Below are positions 23,085-32,059 of a DNA stretch of 32,353 nt, piece by piece. Numbering within the stretch: position 1 is the stretch's first letter; each line of letters starts with the position of its first letter. Origin of the DNA: Haplomitrium mnioides (lineage: Eukaryota > Marchantiophyta > Haplomitriopsida > Calobryales); the NCBI GenBank assembly GCA_049999725.1, contig JBNGIS010033898.1:1-32353 (forward strand), given 5' to 3'. The notes beneath the pieces are model-generated. The model was not told the origin of the DNA. It searched no databases and saw nothing but the letters and a program-made list of their open reading frames with translations. The translations under genes were made by a program, and so were the position numbers.

Positions 23085-23556
23085 AACTTTGAGCGTCGTA
23101 ACTATTAAATCCTATGCAAGCATAGACTCCAAACTAGAACCCTTAAGCCTATGCACACATAGACTCTGAATGAGAATCCTAAAGCCTATGCAGGCTTAGA
23201 CTCTGAACAAGAACAATAAAGCTATGCACGCATGTACTTTGAACTAGAACTCTAAAGCCATTGCGTATCAAGATTCTAAACAAGAACCCTAAAGCCTATG
23301 CACGCATAGACTTTGAACGAGAACCCTTTGGCTTATGTGTGCATGGACTCTGAACAATATCCTTAAAGCTTATGTGGGAATAGACTCCAAACAAGAACTA
23401 GAAACCGTATGTGTGCATAGACTCTAAACAAGAACATAAAGCCTAAGCAGCCAAAGATTGCAAGAGTTCATGTGCGCTTGGACTCCAAGTCTATATGCAC
23501 ATGGACTCCAACCCATGTGCACATGGACTCCAAGCCCATATGCACAGGGACTCCAA
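23085..23556. repeat. palindrome array C (about 14 units)
   Basis: Units such as CCTATGCACGCATAGACT repeat about every 40 bp, with a spacer close to CTGAACAAGAACCCTAAAG. At the right end (23470-23556) the spacing shortens to about 27 bp and units read CCATGTGCACATGGACTCC. Read on the - strand, the spacer GGTTCTAGTTCAAAGT matches the spacer at the right end of array B. Confidence 0.85.
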
Positions 23557-23609
23557 ACCATTCTTAGATTACTAATTGACTCCAAACCATTCTTAGACTA
23601 GCAATTGAC
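23552..23609 (+). repeat. 29 bp direct duplication
   Basis: 23552-23580 and 23581-23609 are adjacent 29 bp copies (TCCAAACCATTCTTAGA...), differing at about three positions. They adjoin the end of array C. Confidence 0.8.
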
Positions 23610-23784
23610 TAAAACCAAATTCTAAGGTGCACCAAATTGAATCGTGATGAAAATTACTTGAAATGGATTTAGAGTGCAACAAGTTGAAACTTTGGCAAAT
23701 GAAACTTTGTAAGAAAATATTTTATTAATAATACAATTTGTTCGAACAGATGCTCAGACTCTATCCTCCTCGGGAGAAATGGTC
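23610..23784. other. 3' flank of the methyltransferase gene
   Basis: AT-rich and non-coding. It includes TATTTTATTAATAATA (about 23718-23733), which could serve as an A/T-rich 3' end region for the - strand gene, and the left arm of an 11 bp inverted repeat annotated separately. Confidence 0.35.
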
Positions 23785-23812
23785 TTATCTAAATCCAAAG
23801 GCTGAGCATCTG
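23747..23812. repeat. 11 bp perfect inverted repeat at the 3' end of the methyltransferase gene
   Basis: CAGATGCTCAG (23747-23757) and CTGAGCATCTG (23802-23812) are exact reverse complements, 44 bp apart. They straddle the stop codon (23785-23787) of the - strand gene, so the right arm lies in its last codons. This could be a 3' end hairpin in the transcript or one end of a mobile unit. Confidence 0.55.
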
Positions 23813-23959
23813 TAGCCATTTGGAGACTTTCTAGTCCTAGATATTGTGACAGAGTCACCAGTAGCACCTGCAGTACAAGGAGGAATGGGTTCCTTGTGGT
23901 ATGCATAAACTATGTGTGACTCAGTCACATCAGATGGCAAGGAATACATCGTCAAAACC

Positions 23960-24720
23960 CTCTGAGGAATGCAGATAGACTTACATCTATCATATTCCAC
24001 CGCGATGCAGTTTTGCATCAGCTTTAAAGCACAGACAAGGCCTGTACCAAACCGAGAGCAAAGATCTAGGATTCAATCCTGCTTTGTTGACAAATGGTCA
24101 ATGCAAAAATTATAAAGAGCATGCGGCTTCTGATAAACATTGACAGGAGCATCATCTCCTAGATGTTTGAGTTTGGTGGAAATCGTAGGACAACTAAAAA
24201 CACTACGCATGATTTGCCGAAGAAGTCCAATCAAAGAAGCATGCTGCAGATTAAAAAGCCTTATGCTCCTCTTCCCTTCTTTCGTCCAATAGCTCACAGT
24301 CCAATATTCATGGGCATGTGCAATTCTGGGACCACTAGAATGATGAATGTTGCTTTTGTCCTTGTAAGAAGAAAAGCAAACAAATCAAACATTGCAACCA
24401 AAATGTAGGAAAAGTAAAAAAGAGAAATCAAAAACAAAAAAAATCAAAGAACAACTTACGAGGTGTCATGATCGATTGCATAGCAGACTTCCAAAAGGGC
24501 ATTCTCAATGATGCCAAATTGCTGCAATGAATGTATAATAACAAAGGACCAAAAATCCGACGTTGTAATTGCTACAAAAGATGAAACTAGGTCAAAAATG
24601 TCAACTTTTGAAAAGGGTTCAGAATCATCATGCTTACATTCCTTAAGGTTGTAATTGTAAGGAATATCAGCAATAGCCAAAGTGAAACACTTAGGTTTCA
24701 CAAGGCCCTTCAACTGTCAA
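23960..24720 (-). pseudogene. N4/N6 adenine/cytosine DNA methyltransferase domain
   Basis: Motif order is that of the beta class. Catalytic motif IV comes first, LAIADIPYNY, with DIPY at 24668-24657 in place of the common DPPY. Next come a FWSFVIIHSLQQFGIIENAL strand-helix, an intron (24459-24361), and HEYWTVSYW. Then NVYQKPHALYNF is the QKP box seen before motif I in this class. The SAM-binding motif I is ILDLCSRFGTG (24072-24040), followed by CIAVEYDR, the acidic motif II. A TGA at 24075-24073 stands directly before ILDL, where related domains often have Trp or Val after GD. Motif I is also damaged (CSRFGTG for an FSGTGTG-like loop). Confidence 0.7.
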
Positions 24721-25070
24721 GTGTTGGCCTCCCTGTGGACTTGGTAAAATGCCACGTTGAGACCATCGACATAAGACATTAAATCTTCTTCCTCGTCTCT
24801 CACAACTCTTTCAGTTGTAAGAGATGCAGCACCATTTTGGTGCTTACTTTCCACTCTCTAGCCTTTTGGTAGCGGAGAAGAAAAGCTGGAGGATAAGAAA
24901 CTAAGGTAGGAGCCTGATTCTGATTCTTTGACCCCTGATTTTTTTTGAACTTTTCCAGATGCTGTCAATTTTTTAGCTAGTTGTCGTTTGAAAGTTGTCC
25001 CCCTACACACAAAAAAACAGAAAACATTATAGAAAGACAAAAAAATTATATGCTAGAGAGGGACACTGAA

Positions 25071-25472
25071 TTCCATGCATGCATGGACATCAAAGTCCAT
25101 GTGCGTATGGACTTTGCAATCCAAGCAAGCACAGACAACAAACTCCATGCGAGCATGGACATCAAAGTCCATGCAAGCATAGACTTCGATGTCTATGCTT
25201 GCAGGGACATTGAAGTCCATGCATGTATGGACTTTGCATTACCTGTGCGCAGGGACTTTCAAGTCCATGCGAGCATGGACAACGAAGTCCAAGCACGCAG
25301 GGACTTTGCATTACCTGTGCGCTTGGACTATGAAGTCCATGCGCGCATGGACTTTGCTGTCCAGGCATGCCTGGACTACAAAGTCCTTTCGCGCTTGGAC
25401 TGTAAAGTCCATGCGCGCGTGGACTTCGATGTCCATGTGAGCATGGACTACAAAGTCCATGCATGCATGGAC
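25071..25472. repeat. palindrome array D, inside an intron of the methyltransferase gene
   Basis: Seventeen units of 24 bp. The best fit GTCCATGCGCGCATGGAC (18 bp palindrome) plus a 6 bp spacer, commonly TACAAA, TTTGCA or TTCGAT. Weaker units keep the outer GTCC/GGAC arms. The array fills most of the intron from 25563 (GTAAG donor on the - strand) to 25003 (TAG acceptor). Because 24 is a multiple of three, both strands show open frames with an 8-residue period (such as DYKVHARM). These are by-products of the repeat and not proteins. Confidence 0.93.
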
Positions 25473-25933
25473 CCTAAACCTTTTTTTTTAAAACAAAGTA
25501 CAACTAACAATAAATTCGATGCAACTCCTCATAAATAAATGTGGTGTAAAAAGAAGAACTTACCAAAAGCTTCTTGAAAGTTGAATAGAATGCAACCATC
25601 TTGGACTCCTCAATGTGGAGAGGGTACTCCTCTCTTGCCTTCTCCCAAGTGCTGTAGTAGACCTTTGAACAAGAACTTTTTGCTATAAGAGCCAAAACTT
25701 TATGTCTCTCCGCCTCTCGAGATATCTCATCCATTGAAAGCTCTCCAGCTTCCACCCGCTTCAAAATTGAAATCTTCACCTCATCAAGAGGATCTTGAAG
25801 GGACCTCCAAGATGTTCACATCATGTCCTCCATTCTCAATTATTCTTTGGCCTTTGACCGTATTTTTCTCCCACATCGAGAAAATGCTTTGTTGTAGATC
25901 CTAGAGCTCCCCACTTCTGAATGCGAGCTGGAA

Positions 25934-26470
25934 CTAATTGTCTTGAGAAGTTGTCGTCTTCTCAAGAGTTGACTTGGGATTTATCTCCAAGGTTTCCAAC
26001 ACCAACTCCCTTTTCAATTTTTGGGATGACACCATCCCACTCTCCACAAATCTCTGATGCCAATATTCAACCTTTTGAATAGAGGTCATTTCCATCCTAT
26101 ACCTCTGGTCGTAATTGTCATCAGGAGCAAAAATGCGGGCCTCTATTGGTGTACGGCCCACGTAGACATAAAAATTGTAGAGTGATAATGTCATTATCTT
26201 TGCTCCATATTTCGTGATTAAAAGTTGCCTTGCTGCAACAATGTGATTTCCTCTCGCAATCTCGTAACACCACTCGTTAGGGTTCCTAATGTCGAACTCT
26301 GACTTGTCCTTCAACCCACACTTTGGGTCAACCACCACTATGAAAAAAACTGTGCGTATACTTGCTAGTGAGCATTCTTTGCTCCAAAAGCTCAACAAAA
26401 TCTTCATTCAATCTTCAAATTTGGAATGGATTCCAATTGTCCATTCCAAGTTTAGGAAGATTCGAATTCT
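25934..26470 (-). pseudogene. ParB/sulfiredoxin-like domain exon segment
   Basis: The segment reads LGMDNWNPFQI, then IVVVDPKCGLKD, PNEWCYEIARGNHIVAARQL, a VYVGRTPIEARIFAPDDN strand-helix, and YRMEMTSIQKVEYWHQRFVE. A ParB-N domain shows an N-terminal V..L..NP-type strand, a G-[ERN]-[HR]-R-x-x-A motif and a later helix ending in ALxxN. GNHIVAARQL and EARIFAPDDN fill the last two places. The Arg of the usual G-x-R-R-x-x-A is not kept, so nuclease or CTPase activity cannot be assumed. One frameshift lies near 26385, between HSF and IVVVD. Assignment is by motif order only. Confidence 0.55.
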
Positions 26471-27059
26471 CCTACCTTATTGTTATTGTTTCTTCACAGA
26501 CTCTACAATGCTGGATTGCAGACTCTCTTATCTTGTTATTGTCTTCCTCAAACACAATCTAAGGATCCACCTGTTCCCTTTCTTGAAAAGTTTGCAACCC
26601 CTTGTGGGATTGCCTTTTTTGATCTAGATGTAGGAGCCTGAACTAGCTCCAACTCCGAGTCTTGACTCGAGTTGCTTGGTGATGAAGACGAGGGGGCAAC
26701 AGATGACGACTTTGCTGTAGATTTCGAGGGAGCTGGCTCCTCCTCAATGACCGGTGTTGGTGCAAGCTTTTTCTTCTTTGCAGCCGGTTTCTTCTTTTTC
26801 GGAGCCTCAACTAGCTCAGCCTCCTTTCTTTTCTTTTGACTTGAGGAGCTTGCCTCATGAATTGAGAATGTTGTTGCGCTCGGATGCAACACTAAAGCTT
26901 GAATATATACGCCCTACTTGGGCTTCAGAATCTTGATGTGGATGGTTTGATGAAATCTCGCTCGACGCGCTTCGCATCTTTGTAGCTATCCACGAAATCG
27001 GCCAGAAAGTGAGTGAACTGAAAATAAAACAAAAAAATTAGGCTAAGTAGATGTGTAAG

Positions 27060-27532
27060 ACTCAACATTCATTATGCGTAGGGACTCTTAAAACATTACA
27101 AGCGTGCACTGCACAAGAGAGTCCATGCGTGCATGAACGATGTGAGTCCTTGCTCGCAGAGACAAGGGAGTTCTTGCACGCAGGAACTCCCTTAGTCCAT
27201 GCGAGCATAGGCGAAGGGAGTCTACGCACGTATGGAACCTATGTCTACATACTCGCAAGGACTCCGAAGTCCATGTGTGCATTGACTCTGAAGTCAATTC
27301 GCGCATGGACTTTGAAGTCCATGCACGCATGGACTCCCATCAACCAAGCGCGCGTGGACTCCGAAGTCTATGCGGGCATGGACGATGGGAGTCCAAGCGC
27401 CAAGGACTTCGGAGTCCATGCATGTATGGACTTGGGAGTCCAGTCACACTTGGACGATAGGAGTCCATGCTTGCATGGACTACGAAGTCCATACGCACTT
27501 GGACCCTAAGTCTCCATGCTCATATGGACTCC
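27060..27532. repeat. palindrome array E, inside an intron of the methyltransferase gene
   Basis: About 17-19 units of 23-26 bp, such as GTCCATGCACGCATGGACT and GTCCATGCATGTATGGACT. Spacers are often CGAA, GGGA or TCGGA. The array sits in the intron from 27589 (AAG/GTGAAT donor on the - strand) to 27018 (TTTCAG acceptor). It is looser than array D, with more mismatches between arms, which suggests an older or less homogenised array. Confidence 0.9.
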
Positions 27533-27948
27533 TTGCAAGTTACGACTTAGTAAAAAGAGAAACAAAAGAAAAAGGATTTCAGAATTCACCTTGCCATCTT
27601 TCTTTGCACCCTGAAGATGCTTCGTAAGAATGTCCCTCTCCTTATACTCGAAAAAATCAAATTGTTTTCGATTTGCACAATAAAAGCTAATTGAATCTTA
27701 GGACTGCACAAGCAGCCCGATGTTGGCTTTCTTTCCCTCTTGGATCATGGTAATTTGGACCAGTAGACCCAAATTGAATTTCTCACCTTCACCAGCAAAA
27801 AGGTAAAGATGTTAATCAGGGTTTTTCAAGACCAGTAATTTACTAGCCATTGCCACTCAAGTTTTTCAGGCTCTAGAGCCTTGACAACATCTGAATGCCG
27901 ATATAGCTTCAGTTGAAGAGGGCAAGAAACGATTCCTTGAGATTCCAT

Positions 27949-28406
27949 TCTCAAGATAATAGAGATAGGTCAATTAGGAGGTATAAAATGTAATGAACAA
28001 AAGTTTAGAAATCACTAAAGGCTGGAAATGGTGAAAAACTAAAGAAATGCAAAAACAACAATAACCAAAAAACAAAAACCAAAAACTAAGCTCGCGACAA
28101 TAGAAAGAAACTTTCCACTGGTGCTCTTTTTATAGTTAAATTTCAAAAAATGTTTTTTCTCGCCAAAAAATGATTTGCGGAGCTCTTGACACGTAAGTTT
28201 GCTTGGTGCAAAAAAAAAGTTAGTATATAAAGCATTGTTTGTTTTCATCTTTCCAATTTCTTTTTTTCATTTTCTTCACAAAAAGTTCCCAATTATGTTA
28301 TTTTGCAAAAAAACAACAAAAACACATCTTTTAGGTGTGTTATAAGAGGTTCCTAATATCTGTCAAATAATTCCTTGAAGTACTTGATTTTTAGAAAGTC
28401 TTTTCA
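27949..28406. promoter_or_regulatory. bidirectional promoter region with two divergent TATA boxes
   Basis: This spacer lies between the two divergent start codons. On the - strand TATAAAAAG is at 28134-28126, about 180 bp before ATG 27948. On the + strand TATATAAAG is at 28224-28232, about 175 bp before ATG 28407. The nearly symmetric spacing supports both chosen starts. ACACGTAA (about 28189-28196) between the boxes contains an ACGT core of the kind bound by plant bZIP factors, which is suggestive only. The spacer holds no gene. Confidence 0.6.
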
Positions 28407-28627
28407 ATGACTGGAGTTCTTAAAGGCAAGAAGAGGTTAGAGTTTCAAGATTCATCTTCACAAAAAAGTGCTACTTTTGACATGCAGGTTGACATTTGTT
28501 TGAATGCCAATTTTTGGGAGGTAAGCAATGGAGTACCACAAGCGTTAAGTGTGATGGCGAGTATATTAGGGAAAAAGATGACTTCTGTTGAATCAGATAG
28601 CTCCGCCTAGAAAGATTGAGAAGGTGA

Positions 28628-28765
28628 ACTCCATGCGTGCATAGGATCAGGGACTCAACCCTATGCGCTCATAGGATCAAGGAGTGGATCCAATGCACGC
28701 ATAGGATTAACGACTGAACAACTTATGCGCAAAAGATCAAAGAGGGAACTCAATGCTCGCAAAGA
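28628..28765. repeat. palindrome array F, inside an intron of the DUF7869 gene
   Basis: Five degenerate units, such as CTCCATGCGTGCATAGGA and CCCTATGCGCTCATAGGA, spaced about 27-32 bp. The array lies in an inferred intron from 28521 (GAG/GTAAGC donor) to 28789 (TTCACTCAG acceptor). The acceptor is out of phase by one base with the best downstream frame, so the exact exon start is uncertain. Confidence 0.7.
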
Positions 28766-30131
28766 ATTAAAGAAACAATCTTCACTCAGCACAAGATCTT
28801 TGTTGCTCTTCAAGCAGTCGAAGTTGAATCTTTCTTTTGAATATTCCAAAATATATGAAAAAAAAGGTTCAACACAAAGATTGCAGATGGTTGTAGACCT
28901 TTCTTTGTCCACATATGAGGAAGACCTTGATATTCATGATCAAAGTGTGTTTGTTCATAACACAAAAAACATACAATCTGTGGACAATTTTAATTTTGGA
29001 GATGAGCCACTCTCTCCGATAGCACCACTCAAACAATGACTGATTTTGTTTCAAGTTGCATCTTGCAAAGACATTGGAACATCTGAAACAAATCGAATTC
29101 ATTTGGAGGAGTTTTTAGATGATAGTTTAGAAAACGATTCTAGCAAAGAGTCTCAATCAATCAACATTTCTTTGGAGTTATCGCCATGAGCATCGATTTT
29201 ATTACAAAAAACATTTCTTTCTAATAGAGATATTGATCAAGATTTAGTTTTAGAATGGTGCAATTCTCCTAATCTTGAAGAAGAAACTTATCTCTCAAAA
29301 ATATTCTACAACAGAACAAACAGTGTTTACAATGGCGACCAAGATCTTTAGGATGAATTATCTCCTATTGTTGGATTCACTTACAAATTGAATCGTCTAG
29401 CACAACATAAGAATTCTTGGTCTGGGCCAAAACCCAAACGGATAAACACCTTATGCAAAAATTCTTTGTGGAAAGTCCATTATAACAAGAGCTTTGTGAA
29501 GAAAAAGCTCGATCTAATGTCCATTTCTAAATTGAAGAGAATTTCTTATTGTTGAAATAATTGCTTGTCGTTGTCCAAGACAGGTTTTTTTAAAACTGTG
29601 AGATAAACGTACTTTCGACAAAGCATGAAGAATCCATATACCACATTGTAGTCGGGAATACCAAGAAAAGACTCTGATGTTGAAAATCAGTTTAGACTGC
29701 CTAGTGGTGCTTTTTTCTGTAGAAGAGCCTTTAAATTAATATTACTAGTAAGGAATAATAGAATCCAAAGGATTCAAAATCTCAAAAACGCAGATCCTAG
29801 AGGCATTTTTGAAAAAAGAGAATTGTCTGCTAAAGGAATTTTTGTGCGTGAAAAGATGGACAATATTTTCCAATGACATTGCGAGAGAATGCCCACTCAC
29901 GAAGTGTACAACTTTCTTGATAATTTAAAAAAATAGGAAGTTTATGGCTACTATACAACTTATTTGAAAGAGAAAGATCCCTATTGTAATCTTAGTTTCT
30001 TTGGTTTTACAAAGCATTGGAGAACTATTTTCCAAATATAAAAATTCCAAAATGCAATAGATTTGCTATTTGTGAAACATGCAAAGAAATAAAATCTTTG
30101 CGAGAAAAATATGTCTTGCAGTCTGACAAAG

Positions 30132-30895
30132 GTAACAAATTTTCTTCTCTTTTGACACTTTTGGCTAATCCATCCTCTTTTTTCTAGACACAAAGTCTAG
30201 TTCTAGAGATGTTATGTTTTCTCAACTTATAGCTAAAAGATGTATTTTTTTTTAAGTTATTTAGCAAAGAAGATTTGACTCAAATAATTCTTAGCAAGTT
30301 AAGTTGTGAGAAGAGAGTCTATGCTCGTATAGACTTTGTTGTTTTATATTTCAATTTTAACCTTATTTGTAGTCGAATAAAGCCAGAAAATGAATTTGAT
30401 TCTTGGTGGTGACCTTAGCCTTGCAACAAGTTTTGTTTTTGTTCATTTAAATGAAGAGCCTTTGTAAAATGAAAATTGAAAGAATTGTTTCTGTTGTTCA
30501 TAAATCCTATGTGCGCATAGAATTTGTTCTTGTTTCTTTTAAAACTAGTCGCCTCAACACTCAAAACAAGCTATAATATTGGTGTTGATGTATTGGTCAT
30601 ATGCGCACATACGATTAGTTGTTGTCTCTACTCATTTTAAACGCTCAGATGATGTGTTCTGGTAATCTTTGTTTGAAAATCTTGTTTTTTTCTTTTCGAA
30701 ACAGATTTTCCTTTTGTCAAATTGCCTAAAGTTTATTTTTAATCTTTTACAAAGCGTTTCATTTCTACAAATTCAAAATTTTATTTAAGATGGCTTGAAT
30801 GTTTGTGAGACCTCAAGTTGTGTTTTTAAGTTACAAGTATCGACATATGTTTTACTGAACTATTTTTATGTCCTTTGTGCTTTGTGATGATGCAG
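30132..30895 (+). other. intron of the DUF7869 gene with three isolated palindromes
   Basis: The donor is AAG/GTAAC and the acceptor GATGCAG. Splicing joins the flanking frames without loss of phase, which is strong support. The intron carries single palindrome units instead of an array: AGTCTATGCTCGTATAGACT (30316-30335), CTATGTGCGCATAG (30507-30520) and TCATATGCGCACATACGA (about 30597-30614). They are about 90-190 bp apart and share the core of the other arrays. Confidence 0.72.
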
Positions 30896-31703
30896 TCAAA
30901 TATAATCACCAATTGTTTCTTCATCGTAACCAACAAATGAAAGAAAGATCAAAACTTGTGAACCATCGTAGAAAATGTTATGCCGATGGTCAAAAGTACT
31001 TGAGAATTGTCATTGATGGAATGGATCAAAAGAAAACTATTATTCCACACTGAACTTCACCACCAAAAAACATTGATAAAGATTGCTTGGTGGGTGTGCA
31101 TGTTGTTGGTGCCTTAATATTCACTCATGCTCTTTCTTCGAGGGTCTTCTTAACGTACGAAAACTTGAGAAGCGATTCTTTTTTGGCAGTTACTATGCTC
31201 AACAAAATATTATATGACTTTGAAGGCCCATTGCCTCCAACTTTGTATCTTCAATTGGACAATACGACACTAGAGAATAAGAGTTCTATCCTATTTCGAT
31301 ATCTTAGTCTCCTTATTGCCAAGAATGTTTTTCAAAAAATCAAGGTGGGATTTCTCATGGTTGGCCATACTCATGATCAAATCGATCAAATGTTCAGCCA
31401 GTTCTCAAAATGTTTGAAACATGTCAAAGCTTTCACGATTACGAGTCTTAGCGAGGCGCTTCAATTATCCTATTATCCTATAATCCTAAACCTCAAGTGA
31501 CTCTTTTGCTGGAAACTTGGGATTTCAAAATGTTTCTACAGCAATGTCCCTCTCTAGTTCAAAGAATACATGATATTACTTTTAATCAACAATTCAAGTT
31601 CTAGTTAAATGATTCCAAGTTAGAGATTTGGAGCGAACAGTTTTCAACAGATGAATTTTGGCTACATGCGAATCATATTTCTCAACTCAAGTGCCTACCT
31701 GAA

Positions 31704-31871
31704 GTGGACAGAGAAATTTTGAGTTCAATGTTGATTCCTCTCAAGACATATTTTGAAATCAAACGATCTAAAAAAGAAGAAAGAGAAGTGGACAGAGAAA
31801 TTTTGAGTTCAATGTTGATTCCTCTCAAGGCATATTTTGAAATCAAACGATCTCAAAAAGAAGAAAGAGAA
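31704..31871 (+). repeat. 84 bp tandem duplication in the DUF7869 coding region
   Basis: 31704-31787 and 31788-31871 are adjacent, nearly identical 84 bp copies (28 codons, VDREILSSMLIPLK...EEREVD...). I see two or three differences. The length is a multiple of three, so the reading frame is kept. The unit is not expected as a repeat in the family. Confidence 0.88.
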
Positions 31872-32025
31872 GTGGATGCCGAGAAAGTGGTATTTTCAAT
31901 AAGGGACAACATAAGTGAGAACTGCTACAAGTTCTTTGCAGATTTTGATATTCAATGGTGGAATGATTTTTTTCTTGCCCAACGAGAGATTGCAACCTAC
32001 ATTCTTGAAAAAAAAAGATGACGAC

Positions 32026-32030
<5 letters not shown>

Positions 32031-32059
<29 letters not shown>
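32031..32059 (+). repeat. 29 bp T homopolymer in DUF7869 exon region
   Basis: An uninterrupted T run follows the TGA after YILEKKR. Coding similarity resumes beyond it in another frame (NVCSDSQLHAQQTQEDTL). It could be an intron-like insertion, slippage, or a sequencing uncertainty. Its length should be treated with care. Confidence 0.8.

Larger units (their letters stand above)
23785..27948 (-). pseudogene. ParB-like / N4-N6 DNA methyltransferase gene, multi-exon, decayed
   Basis: I read four exons on the - strand: 27948-27590, 27017-25564, 25002-24460 and 24360-23785. All junctions follow GT-AG. The first join is phase-compatible (DGK/FTHFLADFVD). The order is an N-terminal part (start MESQGIVSC), a Lys/Ala/Ser-rich linker (26892-26560), a ParB/sulfiredoxin-like domain (about 26465-26080), a helical part and a beta-class amino-methyltransferase domain (about 24710-23960). 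The family transfers methyl from S-adenosylmethionine to the exocyclic amino group of A or C in DNA. Several stops and frameshifts interrupt this copy, and the third junction is out of phase as drawn. It is divergent to the DUF7869 gene at 28407. Confidence 0.7.

Noticed and set aside
25071-25472. CRISPR array
   Set aside because: Units are palindromes with 6 bp spacers, spacers are not unique 25-40 bp sequences, no cas genes are present, and the context is eukaryotic.
24981-25538. 185-residue open frame with repeated KVHARMD-like units, and its 100-residue counterpart on the other strand
   Set aside because: Both arise from the 24 bp palindrome array inside an intron. Period divisible by three keeps all such frames open. 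No start context, domain or conservation argument supports a protein.
27051-27627. Several overlapping open frames on both strands across array E
   Set aside because: Same cause as in array D: low-complexity repeat translation inside an intron.
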